Shown here one piece after another: positions 49,185-58,055 of a stretch of DNA of 64,000 bases. The stretch spans positions 62,001 through 126,000 of the forward strand of contig NZ_BFAZ01000003.1 in the NCBI RefSeq assembly GCF_003114815.1, written 5' to 3'. Position numbers and translations under genes: made by a program. Position 1 is the stretch's first letter. The number at the start of each line of letters is the position of its first letter. The notes below the pieces were generated by a model. The model was not told the DNA's origin and did no database searches. It was given only the letters and a program-made list of their open reading frames with translations. Source of the DNA: Leptospira ellinghausenii (GTDB lineage Bacteria; Spirochaetota; Leptospiria; Leptospirales; Leptospiraceae).

Positions 49185-49772
49185 CTAACCTTCAAGTAAA
49201 AAATAAATCCCGAGTGCGGCCGCCATATGGGGGTGATGGATTGTTCCGTCAAGTAACAGCCGTTTGACTTCTTTTGGCGATTTTAATACAATTTCAATAT
49301 CTTCCCCTTCATCAAACTCTACATCATGCACAGGTTCCACATCATAGGCTACGTAAGAATAGGACCAGTTGGTGAACATGGCTGGATTGCCAGAAAATTT
49401 TGACAATAATTTGATTTTGTTTGGATCAGTTGCATAACCTGTTTCTTCACGTAACTCTCGGATGACGGATGTTAGCTCACTATCTGGTCCTTCTTCATCC
49501 ACAATGCCACCAGGAATTTCTAAGCTGTCTTCACCAATCCCATGTCTGTATTGTTTGATAAGTAAAATTTCACCAGTTTTGGTGACGGGAACCACATTCA
49601 CCCAGTTTCTGGATTTTAATACATAATAGGTTTTTTCTTTTTCCGAACGTGGTAGTTTGATATCGAAAGATGCCAAAGTATAAATGGGAGTAGGGAATAG
49701 GTCTTTCCAATTTTTTCGTTCTTTCAATTGTTTTTGTTCCTTTAGTGCAGTTTTAATCCATCTCCAATCCAA
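49185..49772 (-). CDS. Nudix hydrolase (ADP-ribose pyrophosphatase-like)
   Basis: A 195-residue protein with the second half of the Nudix box intact (RELREETGYA). The first half is altered: GGIVDEEGPDSELTSVI has two extra residues and an Asp where the first Glu would be expected. QYRHGIGEDSLEIPGG upstream fits the ADP-ribose or nucleoside-diphosphate-sugar pyrophosphatase branch. The start used is a TTG at 49772; a later start (for example residue 16) is possible. It diverges from the GST gene 87 bases away. Confidence 0.85.
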   Translation of the reverse strand: MDWRWIKTALKEQKQLKERKNWKDLFPTPIYTLASFDIKLPRSEKEKTYYVLKSRNWVNVVPVTKTGEILLIKQYRHGIGEDSLEIPGGIVDEEGPDSELTSVIRELREETGYATDPNKIKLLSKFSGNPAMFTNWSYSYVAYDVEPVHDVEFDEGEDIEIVLKSPKEVKRLLLDGTIHHPHMAAALGIYFLLEG

Positions 49773-49859
49773 TCTTGGGTCCGAAGGATTGACTAGCTTT
49801 TTTTAGAAGTTTCAATCTTACTCCTTGCTAGAAGAAGCATAGTTTGAAAACCTTTCCTT

Positions 49860-50456
49860 ATGAAATTATACGGTAGCATCACTTCCCCTTATGTCAGACG
49901 AATTCGATTCCTCTGTTTAGAACTAGGGATACCTTTCCAACTGGTTGATACGATGACAGAATCTGGGCAAAAAGAACTACGAGAAAAAAATCCTCTTTGG
50001 AAAGTTCCATACTTGGAAACAGACGATGTCAAAATTTGGGATAGCCATACTATCACTGATTATATTTTGGAAACAAAAGGTCATGGTAAGTTTCGTCCGA
50101 AAGCTGGTGACCATCTTTACAGAGAAGCCAATCTACTCACAGCCATTGACCAAGCTCTTGACAATGCCATTCTCCTCTTTTATTTGAATAAGGAGGGAAT
50201 CAAACCGGATGCCGCTCCTTACTTAACCAAAAATGCACTTCGGATCAGTTCTATTTTAGAATTCATCAAACGAGAGTTAAGTGGCAATCACTTCTTTTCC
50301 GATGGAAAAGTAGGTTTATCTGAGATCGCGCTGTATTCCACTTTGGATTGGATGCGATTTCGTTCTGTTTTGCCCATTCTCGAAGAGGAAATTTTTGTCA
50401 ATTTTCTGAATTTCCATGGGCCAAATAAATCTTGGATGGAAACGGCACCTAAGTAA
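49860..50456 (+). CDS. glutathione S-transferase family protein
   Basis: A 198-residue protein with an N-terminal thioredoxin-like domain (MKLYGSITSPYVRRIRFLCLELGIPF, NPLWKVPYLE) and helical C-terminal domain (about 85-198). The catalytic Ser/Tyr position is Ser7 or Ser9. Spirochaetes often lack glutathione, so its substrate may be another thiol or none. It stands alone; the start has no strong Shine-Dalgarno. Confidence 0.85.
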   Translation: MKLYGSITSPYVRRIRFLCLELGIPFQLVDTMTESGQKELREKNPLWKVPYLETDDVKIWDSHTITDYILETKGHGKFRPKAGDHLYREANLLTAIDQALDNAILLFYLNKEGIKPDAAPYLTKNALRISSILEFIKRELSGNHFFSDGKVGLSEIALYSTLDWMRFRSVLPILEEEIFVNFLNFHGPNKSWMETAPK

Positions 50457-50502
50457 ACTTCCCAAACCTTTTTTACTCGACCCCATTTGATTTCACTGGA
50501 TT

Positions 50503-52539
50503 ATGTCCCTTACTGGACTCCCTATGAAATTGAATGCGGCACAAATGGAAGCAGTTTCCACCATCCAAGGTCCCCTTCTTGTTTTTGCAGGAGCGGGGTC
50601 AGGGAAAACCCGTGTTATTACCAACCGGATCGCTCATATGGTGGAGGGAGTGAAAATCCCAGCCAGTAAAATCGTTGCTCTCTCTTTTACCAACAAAAGT
50701 GCAAAAGAAATGGCAGAGCGCCTCCGAAAGATGGTTCCGAGGGAAAAACTGAAAGGGATCACACTTTCTACCTTCCATTCGTTAGGCCTAAAGATCCTAA
50801 AAGAACACATCACAAAACTTGGTTACAACGAAACGTTTTTACTCTTTAACGGGACAGACCAAGAAGCTTTTGTTTCCGACCTTTTAAAATCCAAACGCCT
50901 GGATCCCAAAAAAGTTCCCCCAAAAGAAATCCTTCGCCGTATCTCTTATGCCAAAAATACGCAAGTCCACCCCAAGGACAATGGACTCTCTGGTGAATTT
51001 GATTTAGTGGCTGCTGAAGTTTTTTCCCTGTATGAAGAAGGACTCAAAGAAAAAAATGCAATCGACTTTGATGATTTGATATTACTTCCCAAACGGCTGT
51101 TAGCTGAGTTTCCTGAAATTGCGGCCTATTACCAAAGGAAACACGAATACTTCCTTGTGGATGAATTCCAAGATACAAACCAACTCCAATATGAGTTTTT
51201 ATCTCTTTTTCGAGGGAACAGTGATAACCTTTGTGTGGTAGGGGACGACGACCAAAGTATCTATGCGTTTCGTGGTTCCAATGTCCAACTCATCCTCAAT
51301 TTTGAAAGGGAATTCCCTCATGCGAAAGTGGTGAGACTTCTCGAAAATTATAGATCCACATCACTCATCATCCAAGCAGCAAACTCTCTCATCCAAAACA
51401 ACAAAGGCCGAAAGGAAAAAACCTTGTACAGCCGAATCCCTTCCGCCGAACGAGTGGAATACTATGAAACCGCTGATGAAAGGGAAGAAGCCATCTTTGT
51501 AGCCGGGCGGATCCAAACCTTACTCATCAAAAATGAATTTAAGGGAAAAGAAATTGCCATCCTCTTTCGTACGAACTTTCAATCGAGACCCTTTGAAGAG
51601 GAACTTCGAAACCGTAGCATCCCTTACAAAGTAGTAGGTGGTTATAATTTTTTTGACCGCAAAGAAATCCGAGATTGTATCTCCTACCTTCGGTATGTCG
51701 CAAACCCGAAGGATGATTACTCCCTCCTTCGCATCATCAATTACCCAAAACGGGGGATTGGTCCTGGCACTATGCAAAAACTGCAGGAAGAAGCCTTTAC
51801 CCACAAACTTTCGTTGTATGAAATCTTCCATAAAATGATTGAGAGTCCAGACTATTTGCCCGAAGTAAAGGCTAAGGTCAGACAAGAAATTTACCAATTT
51901 GTAGAAATGGTGGATGCTTTCAAAAAGAAGTTTGCCATGTCTCCGAAACTAGCTCCAGTCCTTCGGGAAATGATCACCCAAATCGGATTTGAGCGGGAAA
52001 TTTCCATGGAAGAGACCGAAGAGAAGGTGGTCAAAGCCCGGATCTACAATTTGAGTGAACTGGTAAACATGTTGTCCTTTTTTGAAGAAGAAGAGGGCAG
52101 GGAAGGCAAGGCCACGATTTTTGACTTCCTACAAAGATTAGTCCTCCTTATGGAAGACGAACCAAAGGAAGATGAAGAGGACAGGCGGGTGCAACTCCTT
52201 ACGATGCACCAGTCCAAAGGACTCGAATACGATTTAGTATTTTTAGTGGGACTAGAAGAGGGAATTTTACCGAACTCACGTGTTATAGAAGAAGAAGGGG
52301 AAGTGGTCGATGAAGAACGACGCCTTCTCTACGTGGGTATGACTCGCCCAAGGCGAAAATTGTACTTGACTTCGGCTCGTACAAGACGCAAATTTGGGGA
52401 GCAAATCGAGAGTGCCCCCTCTCGGTTTTTAAACGAGCTGTCTCAGGACGCTGTTCTTTTTTTCCCGATGGAAACGAAGGATAGAGACACAGAAACTAAG
52501 AATTTCTTAGAGGAATTAGACAAACTAAAGGTAGGCTAA
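50503..52539 (+). CDS. UvrD/PcrA/Rep-type DNA helicase
   Basis: A 678-residue SF1A helicase with Walker A AGAGSGKT (about 29-36), motif Ia SFTNKSAKEMA, motif II VDEFQDTN, motif III GDDDQSIYAFRG, motif IV RLLENYRST and motif VI YVGMTRPRRKL. It unwinds DNA 3' to 5' in repair or restart; Rep, PcrA and UvrD cannot be separated by eye. ATG 50503 or ATG 50524 (MKLNAAQ) may be the start. Its stop overlaps the next gene by 1 base. Confidence 0.95.
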   Translation: MSLTGLPMKLNAAQMEAVSTIQGPLLVFAGAGSGKTRVITNRIAHMVEGVKIPASKIVALSFTNKSAKEMAERLRKMVPREKLKGITLSTFHSLGLKILKEHITKLGYNETFLLFNGTDQEAFVSDLLKSKRLDPKKVPPKEILRRISYAKNTQVHPKDNGLSGEFDLVAAEVFSLYEEGLKEKNAIDFDDLILLPKRLLAEFPEIAAYYQRKHEYFLVDEFQDTNQLQYEFLSLFRGNSDNLCVVGDDDQSIYAFRGSNVQLILNFEREFPHAKVVRLLENYRSTSLIIQAANSLIQNNKGRKEKTLYSRIPSAERVEYYETADEREEAIFVAGRIQTLLIKNEFKGKEIAILFRTNFQSRPFEEELRNRSIPYKVVGGYNFFDRKEIRDCISYLRYVANPKDDYSLLRIINYPKRGIGPGTMQKLQEEAFTHKLSLYEIFHKMIESPDYLPEVKAKVRQEIYQFVEMVDAFKKKFAMSPKLAPVLREMITQIGFEREISMEETEEKVVKARIYNLSELVNMLSFFEEEEGREGKATIFDFLQRLVLLMEDEPKEDEEDRRVQLLTMHQSKGLEYDLVFLVGLEEGILPNSRVIEEEGEVVDEERRLLYVGMTRPRRKLYLTSARTRRKFGEQIESAPSRFLNELSQDAVLFFPMETKDRDTETKNFLEELDKLKVG

Positions 52540-53228
52540 TGAAATCGATTCTCCCACTCACCCTCCTATTGTTGGTAGTGGCATTTGAAAATTGCGCATC
52601 AAACAAGGAAACCATCCGCCCAGGAGTTTCCAAAATCAACACAGGGTCTCATTTGGCCCAAATCGAAGCAATCGATGCTGATCTCAAATCCTCTACACTC
52701 TCTGACGAATCCCGTGACAAATTAATCATCAAAAAGGGAAAGTTATTACTCGATTTAGGTCGTTATGAAGAAACGATCACAACTCTCAACCAAGTGAACC
52801 AGGCAAAAGCAAATCCTGTGCAATTGTCTGAGTGGAATTTGGCAATGGGAAAAGCCTATATCGGAAAAAACGAATATAGTAAAGCCATCCAGTTCTTAAA
52901 CCAATCGGAAAAACTCGATAAAAATACGAACCTAATGGAACGTAAAAAACTTGTAGTTCAATCCCTTGTGGCAGAAAGAGAATATTACCCAGCACTTGCA
53001 ACTCTTACCAAAACTTACACAAAAGGAAATCAGAAAAAAGACGAATTCTATTATGAGACGGCTGCAAAGACCTATCTCAAAATGGGTTTCGAATACAAAA
53101 ACACTGGTTTTTACCAAAAAGGATTACAAGTAGCAAACCTTGGTTTGGAAGAATTTCCTAACAATGAAACGTTAAAATCCATTCAAAAAGAATGTTTGGA
53201 AGTGTTACAGCCGGAGGGCAAACTCTAA
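52539..53228 (+). CDS. TPR lipoprotein
   Basis: A 229-residue protein with signal peptide and loose spirochaetal lipobox FENC (Cys19). Helical repeats follow, TPR-like (LLDLGRYEETITTLNQV, KAYIGKNEYSKAIQFLNQSEK, KTYLKMGFEYKNTGFYQKGLQV). It probably scaffolds an envelope complex. It begins at the last base of the helicase stop and is 6 bases before the AsmA-like gene. Confidence 0.78.
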   Translation: MKSILPLTLLLLVVAFENCASNKETIRPGVSKINTGSHLAQIEAIDADLKSSTLSDESRDKLIIKKGKLLLDLGRYEETITTLNQVNQAKANPVQLSEWNLAMGKAYIGKNEYSKAIQFLNQSEKLDKNTNLMERKKLVVQSLVAEREYYPALATLTKTYTKGNQKKDEFYYETAAKTYLKMGFEYKNTGFYQKGLQVANLGLEEFPNNETLKSIQKECLEVLQPEGKL

Positions 53229-53234
53229 GATTTT

Positions 53235-55424
53235 TTGGACCGTTTTTTCCCAACACATCGTTTCCTTGAGTGGAAACAAAACTTAGAATTCTTACTCAAT
53301 AGAATCCGTGAAAACAAACGGGTTCTATTTTCATTTATAGCTCTTGGTTTTGTTTTTTTTCTCTTTATTCTCTCTTACTATGGTTTGGAATTTTATCTCC
53401 GTAACTATCGAATCCCACTCGTAAAACTTCGTAAAGTTGTAGCTGCTACCATCAACCAAGAATTAGGCAAAGCTGTTGACATCGGGGTTCTCGATTTTTC
53501 GTTGAGAGAAGGGTTAATCATTGAAGATTTGGTTGTCTCAAACGAGGAAGACTTTTCGTTTAACGACCATATGTTGAAGGTGAAAAAAGTTACCTTTCGA
53601 CTCTCAAGTTATTTTAAAGAATCTCCTACTGTGGAACGGATTGATTTTTACAGTCCACAATTAGTTTTAAATGAAGATACTAGTCTAAGGAATCGGCTGA
53701 TAGAGTATGCACAAACAAGTCGTATCAAAGACATCCGATTTCATGATGCAAAACTCACAGTTAAAAAATCAGATACAACTTTGGTGGATTGGAAAGAAGG
53801 TTGGGATATCGATTTAATTCGAAAAAACAAACGTCTTTATTTAAAATATACAAATGGTTGGTTTTGGGTTCCCAATACAACTCGAATCAAAGGAGAAGGT
53901 GAGTTCTCTGAATCCAATTTGAATGAGTATCAATTTGAATTCTTTTGGAAAAATTATCCTTCTGAGGAAGCAATTTTACTCACCAATTATTTGTTTGGTG
54001 CAAATGTTCAATCTGCCGTTTTATCGGGGGGAGGTAAAATAACATCCAATCCTAATACTGGTTTTGTGATGGATGGAGAAGTTGAATTCGAAAATTCATT
54101 CATCATCATTCCATTTTTTGAAAACTATCTCTTAGAAGGTTTCCGGTTTCGTGAGAAGTTCCATTTTACCGAAAATTTAGAGGAGAGAGAATTCATTGGA
54201 AATGAGTTCCAAATCAAATCACAAGTATTGTCCCAGATGGCGAAGGAAACTTTACTCTTTCGCAAAATTGAATTTCAGATTGGGGCTTTAGAAGATATAT
54301 TTGAACATGTTACCGATATTTCTGGTTTTGTTCGTTTTCCTTTGTTTGGTGAACTACGTGGAGGTATCGAATTAAAGGAAACTGGGGAAAAAAACAAATG
54401 GTTTTCTCTTTCAGGGGAACTCAATGGAAGTGAGATCAAACTTGATTCCTCACTTGTACAAATTGAAAATGCGAAACTTTCATTAAAATTAAAACCAAAT
54501 CAAGAATGGGATTTGAACTTAGATGCTGAAATTTTTGGGAAACCCTCTCATTTAGTGGGATCTGGATCATCCGAGTGGAGTCGTTCCAAAAAAATAGATG
54601 GTTCCTACTATTACCCAATGACATCTAAATCAAAACTTAATTTTCAGACAACGGAACTTACAGCGAATGATTGGAAACCATTGTATGAAGATTGGAAAAA
54701 GGAAACCTTAGAAGAAATTCGAGAAAGGCAAGAAAAACTAATTCCGGAAGAGTATTTTTACCAAACAAAACTCTACAAATACTTTTTAGAGTCTATGAAT
54801 TTGGATTTAGGAATCTATATAACAAATTTTTATCCTTACCGAGGGGCTAAATCACTTGGAGAATCAAAAGGTAATTTTACAGTCAAAGATGGTCGTTTTA
54901 ATTTCAACTTAGGTTTGGGAAATGTGGATTCAAAAGTTTCTATGGTATCTTATTTTGCGAGTAAAACACCTAACTTTAGTTTGAACTTGCTTTTAAAAGA
55001 ATACCCATGGTCGGAACCTTGGATGGTCATGTGTGGTACCGAACTTAAACCTACCAATGTCAGTATGGATTTTAGCTTCAATAGCATTGGAAGTGATTAT
55101 TATATGTTGCATAAAGATGCTAGGACATCCTATTTCTTAAAATTATTTGGAATTAATTTAAAAGATGGAGATTTGATTGTAAAGGGAAGTGTGGATTTAA
55201 AACCATTGCAGTCACCATTTGATATGGAATTTACTCTCAATCGATATTCCGATTTGGATTACTTATCTGATGTTGTTGTTACCAGTGGAAGTGGGGCCAT
55301 CGATCTAAAAGGGTATGGTAATAATAAAAACGGCAATTACCAGATGACAGTGTATGGCCTGATTGGTGAAACAAGAGGGAATTATTCGATTTCAGAGGAG
55401 GAGAACAAATGCGTTTTCAAATGA
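53235..55424 (+). CDS. AsmA-like envelope protein
   Basis: A 729-residue protein with a short cytoplasmic N-terminus, a membrane anchor (about 31-53) and a long extracytoplasmic beta-rich part. Just after the anchor KLRKVVAATINQELGKAVDIGVLDFSLREG fits the start of the AsmA/DUF748 repeat fold, which in other bacteria forms bridge-like lipid channels between membranes. The start is TTG 53235; its ribosome-binding site is poor (GGAGGG at 53213 is far). It overlaps the small lipoprotein gene by 16 bases. Confidence 0.72.
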   Translation: MDRFFPTHRFLEWKQNLEFLLNRIRENKRVLFSFIALGFVFFLFILSYYGLEFYLRNYRIPLVKLRKVVAATINQELGKAVDIGVLDFSLREGLIIEDLVVSNEEDFSFNDHMLKVKKVTFRLSSYFKESPTVERIDFYSPQLVLNEDTSLRNRLIEYAQTSRIKDIRFHDAKLTVKKSDTTLVDWKEGWDIDLIRKNKRLYLKYTNGWFWVPNTTRIKGEGEFSESNLNEYQFEFFWKNYPSEEAILLTNYLFGANVQSAVLSGGGKITSNPNTGFVMDGEVEFENSFIIIPFFENYLLEGFRFREKFHFTENLEEREFIGNEFQIKSQVLSQMAKETLLFRKIEFQIGALEDIFEHVTDISGFVRFPLFGELRGGIELKETGEKNKWFSLSGELNGSEIKLDSSLVQIENAKLSLKLKPNQEWDLNLDAEIFGKPSHLVGSGSSEWSRSKKIDGSYYYPMTSKSKLNFQTTELTANDWKPLYEDWKKETLEEIRERQEKLIPEEYFYQTKLYKYFLESMNLDLGIYITNFYPYRGAKSLGESKGNFTVKDGRFNFNLGLGNVDSKVSMVSYFASKTPNFSLNLLLKEYPWSEPWMVMCGTELKPTNVSMDFSFNSIGSDYYMLHKDARTSYFLKLFGINLKDGDLIVKGSVDLKPLQSPFDMEFTLNRYSDLDYLSDVVVTSGSGAIDLKGYGNNKNGNYQMTVYGLIGETRGNYSISEEENKCVFK

Positions 55425-55771
55425 GATTTTTCGTTTTATTTTCAATTTTGATCTTGGGTTTGGTTCAATGCTCTGAAAAGTCAAATCCAGCGGATACTGT
55501 GCCGAGCCTAAGCAGTTTACCAAATTTTAAAGGTGAGTGGACCCTGGAATGGGAAAACAAAATCCACCAACTCCAAATTGATCCAGAAGAGAAAAAGGTG
55601 TTAATTGATGGGAATGAAGGTTTGGAACTTGATTTGGATTCGGTTGGGATTCGGATTCGGGCTTTTGACGAAGAGTCAGTGAAAGGTTATTTTTTGTATT
55701 CTGATATCAAACCAAAATCATGGATTGGAACTTGGGAAAACCGTGTTGTACGATTAATCCGAAGGAATTGA
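55409..55771 (+). CDS. small lipoprotein
   Basis: A 120-residue protein with signal peptide and lipobox GLVQC (Cys21). A compact beta-like domain (KGEWTLEWENKIHQLQI, SWIGTWENRVVRLIRR) follows. Starts at ATG 55409 or 55421, inside the end of the AsmA-like gene and preceded by GGAGGAG. It converges with lpxB with an 18-base overlap. I recognise no family. It may be the outer-membrane partner of the AsmA-like protein. Confidence 0.7.
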   Translation: MRFQMRFFVLFSILILGLVQCSEKSNPADTVPSLSSLPNFKGEWTLEWENKIHQLQIDPEEKKVLIDGNEGLELDLDSVGIRIRAFDEESVKGYFLYSDIKPKSWIGTWENRVVRLIRRN

Positions 55772-56968
55772 TTTTAAAAGATTTTGGATTTCTTTTGCAG
55801 CTTTTTTCGAAGCATTATTTGTTCCCAGTTCTCTTTCTTTTGCCTCACGTAAAATGCCTTTGATTTTATTTCTGAGTTTTGTATTGGAAAGGATTTTCCA
55901 AGCCTCAGAAACTATGTATTCTGGTTTACACTCATTTTGGGTGATTTCACGGCAAACTTCTTCTCCGCTGAGGATATTGGCAAGACCTATGAACTTTGAC
56001 TTCATGAGTAATGAACCTAAAAAATAGGTAAATAAACTTACCTTGTACAAAATCACCATTGGAGTTTCAAAATACAAACCTTCCAGAGTTGCTGTCCCTG
56101 ATGCAATGAGGAGTAGGTCACTTGCTTCCATTACTCGAAGAGAGGAATTCCAAAGATAATGGATTTGGATATCCGGATGTGCTGTTTTGATGACATTAAT
56201 TTTATCTAATATAAAAGTTTCTTCCTTCTGGTTAATATTCGGAAGTAAAAATACTATTTTCTTTTTTTCTAACTTACATTGTTCGTGGAGTAAAACTGCT
56301 GTGCCGAGAATTGGATCTATGAGTCGATGGATCTCTCCTTTTCTGGATCCTGGTAATAAACCTACCGTATAACCATGGTGAGGGTCTGGGAGTTTTTCTG
56401 GAATCACTTGTTCTTTTTTTAATTTTTCTGGAATCCTTTTGGTAATAGGGTGGCCTACAAATTTTGCATTCACACCATACTCATTGTAAATTTCTTCTTC
56501 AAATCGAAAAAGTGTCAGCATTAAAGCAATGTGTTCTTTTATAAAAAAGATTCGTTTGAATTTCCAAGCCCAAATTTGTGGAGATACGTAAAATACTGTT
56601 GGGATACCCCGTGATTTTAATTCTTTCGCTAAACGTAAGTTAAAGCCAGGGTAATCGATTAGGATGGCAAGCTGAGTTGGTCTGTGCGTGGTTTCGTCTA
56701 ACAAACGATAAAAAACTTTTTTTAGATAACTATACTTTTTAATCGCTTCAGAAAATCCAATCACACTGAGATTTTCCATTTCTTCCAATGACTCAAGGCC
56801 ATTTTGGATCATTCCTTCTCCACCAATCCCATAAAAATGGTAATCAGGTTCGATGAGTTTTAATTCTTGTAAAAGATCGGCACCAATGAGGTCACCAGAA
56901 TGTTCTCCTGCGATGACTAGAATGTTTTTTTTAAAATTAGATCGATGTGACTTTTTTTTGGCTACCAT
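55754..56968 (-). CDS. lpxB: lipid-A-disaccharide synthase
   Basis: About 404 residues from ATG 56968, chosen for the AAGG upstream; GTG 57001 and ATG 56986 are in-frame alternatives. LpxB motifs are present: AGEHSGDLIGADLL, YGIGGEGM, VYVSPQIWAWK-like (FYVSPQIWAWKFKR), LLPGSRKGEI and ASGTATLEG. It joins UDP-diacylglucosamine and lipid X to make the lipid A disaccharide. The start is inside the 3' end of lpxI (32-base overlap). Confidence 0.95.
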   Translation of the reverse strand: MVAKKKSHRSNFKKNILVIAGEHSGDLIGADLLQELKLIEPDYHFYGIGGEGMIQNGLESLEEMENLSVIGFSEAIKKYSYLKKVFYRLLDETTHRPTQLAILIDYPGFNLRLAKELKSRGIPTVFYVSPQIWAWKFKRIFFIKEHIALMLTLFRFEEEIYNEYGVNAKFVGHPITKRIPEKLKKEQVIPEKLPDPHHGYTVGLLPGSRKGEIHRLIDPILGTAVLLHEQCKLEKKKIVFLLPNINQKEETFILDKINVIKTAHPDIQIHYLWNSSLRVMEASDLLLIASGTATLEGLYFETPMVILYKVSLFTYFLGSLLMKSKFIGLANILSGEEVCREITQNECKPEYIVSEAWKILSNTKLRNKIKGILREAKERELGTNNASKKAAKEIQNLLKSIPSD

Positions 56969-57803
56969 TGAGAACCTTACTTCCATTTTTACCGAGGACA
57001 CAAAAGTTTAATTTGTGTTTTGTGGCAAATTCGATTGTTTCTTTCGGATTGACAACAAGCGTTTCACCTTCTCTGATGCACAATGTTTTACATCCACTTT
57101 CTAACATCACTTGGAAGGTGTGAATTCCGATGGTAGGTAAATCAAATCGTTCGTCCTGTTTTGCTTTGGGACTTTTACAAACAACTGCATCACCTTTTTT
57201 TTTGGTGTATTGGCCACCACGTCGAATGGTTTCGTCTGTGCCTTCGACGGCTTCCACAGCGATGACAGATTCATCACTCACAACAACCATTTGGCCGATA
57301 TCCAAATCAGCCATTTTTTCTGCGTAGAACATTCCAAATTCAATGTCCTTTAGTTCTTGGGTGCTGAATTTTTTGGGAGTGTATCGTCCTTCTTTGAGGA
57401 GGAGAGATTGTAAGTAGATCTTTTGTGAAATCACTTTTACTCCCATCGCTTCAAACTCATCGGCAATCGCAAGGAAAATGGGGTAATCATTTCGGTTGAT
57501 GGTTTTGGCAAGGATGGAAAGTGCTTTCAGATCAAATTTGAGTTTTTGGAAAAGGAGATCTTTTCTCACTTTTCCAAGCATTAGGATTCGTGTGATTTTT
57601 TCTTTTTGGATGGTTTTTAAAATTTTCCCGACTTGGGTGATGTGGACGGGAATGGTCCTAGACTCGTGTCCTCTAGGAGAAAAATCCGATTCGATGAGTC
57701 CCAAAAATAAAGGATCCTCACCGCTAGCGAGAGCTTCCAACATTCCAATATGGGGGAGCTCTCCACCACCAGCGATGATTGCCAATCTACCTTTTGAAGC
57801 CAA
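56937..57803 (-). CDS. lpxI: UDP-2,3-diacylglucosamine pyrophosphatase LpxI
   Basis: A 288-residue DUF1009 protein. It has LAIIAGGGELPHIGM at the N-terminus, RILMLGKVRKDLLF, DESVIAVEAVEGTDETIRRGG (the family's DxxxxAVExxEGTD motif) and DLPTIGIHTFQVMLESGC. LpxI makes lipid X in place of LpxH. The overlap with lpxB supports this, since the pair acts in consecutive steps. Start is ATG 57803, 11 bases after fmdB-like. Confidence 0.93.
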   Translation of the reverse strand: MASKGRLAIIAGGGELPHIGMLEALASGEDPLFLGLIESDFSPRGHESRTIPVHITQVGKILKTIQKEKITRILMLGKVRKDLLFQKLKFDLKALSILAKTINRNDYPIFLAIADEFEAMGVKVISQKIYLQSLLLKEGRYTPKKFSTQELKDIEFGMFYAEKMADLDIGQMVVVSDESVIAVEAVEGTDETIRRGGQYTKKKGDAVVCKSPKAKQDERFDLPTIGIHTFQVMLESGCKTLCIREGETLVVNPKETIEFATKHKLNFCVLGKNGSKVLNGSQKKVTSI

Positions 57804-57814
57804 TGCTGGTCCTT

Positions 57815-58045
57815 TTATGCGTTACCAGAATCGCTACTAGTAGGTGTGGATGGGGTACTTTCTTTTTTGTAGTCGGTGACGTAAAATCCTGATCCTTTGA
57901 AAATGATCCCCGCACTCGCCGAAATACGTCTTTCCACTGATCCTTTTTGTCCACAAAGGCATTCCGTCAAAGCATCTTCTTTCATGGATTGTACGTGTTC
58001 AAAGTCTTTTCCGCATGTGTTACAATGGTAGTCGTAAGTTGCCAT
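57815..58045 (-). CDS. FmdB-family zinc-ribbon protein
   Basis: A 76-residue protein with a rubredoxin-like zinc ribbon: YDYHCNTCGKDFEH (Cys8, Cys11) and ECLCGQ (Cys29, Cys31, a CxC in place of the usual CPxC). A GSGFYVTDYK segment is typical of FmdB, and a Ser/Thr-rich tail follows. FmdB proteins may act in transcription or translation control. It lies between the SH3b gene and lpxI. Confidence 0.88.
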   Translation of the reverse strand: MATYDYHCNTCGKDFEHVQSMKEDALTECLCGQKGSVERRISASAGIIFKGSGFYVTDYKKESTPSTPTSSDSGNA

Positions 58046-58055
58046 AATTTCTCCT

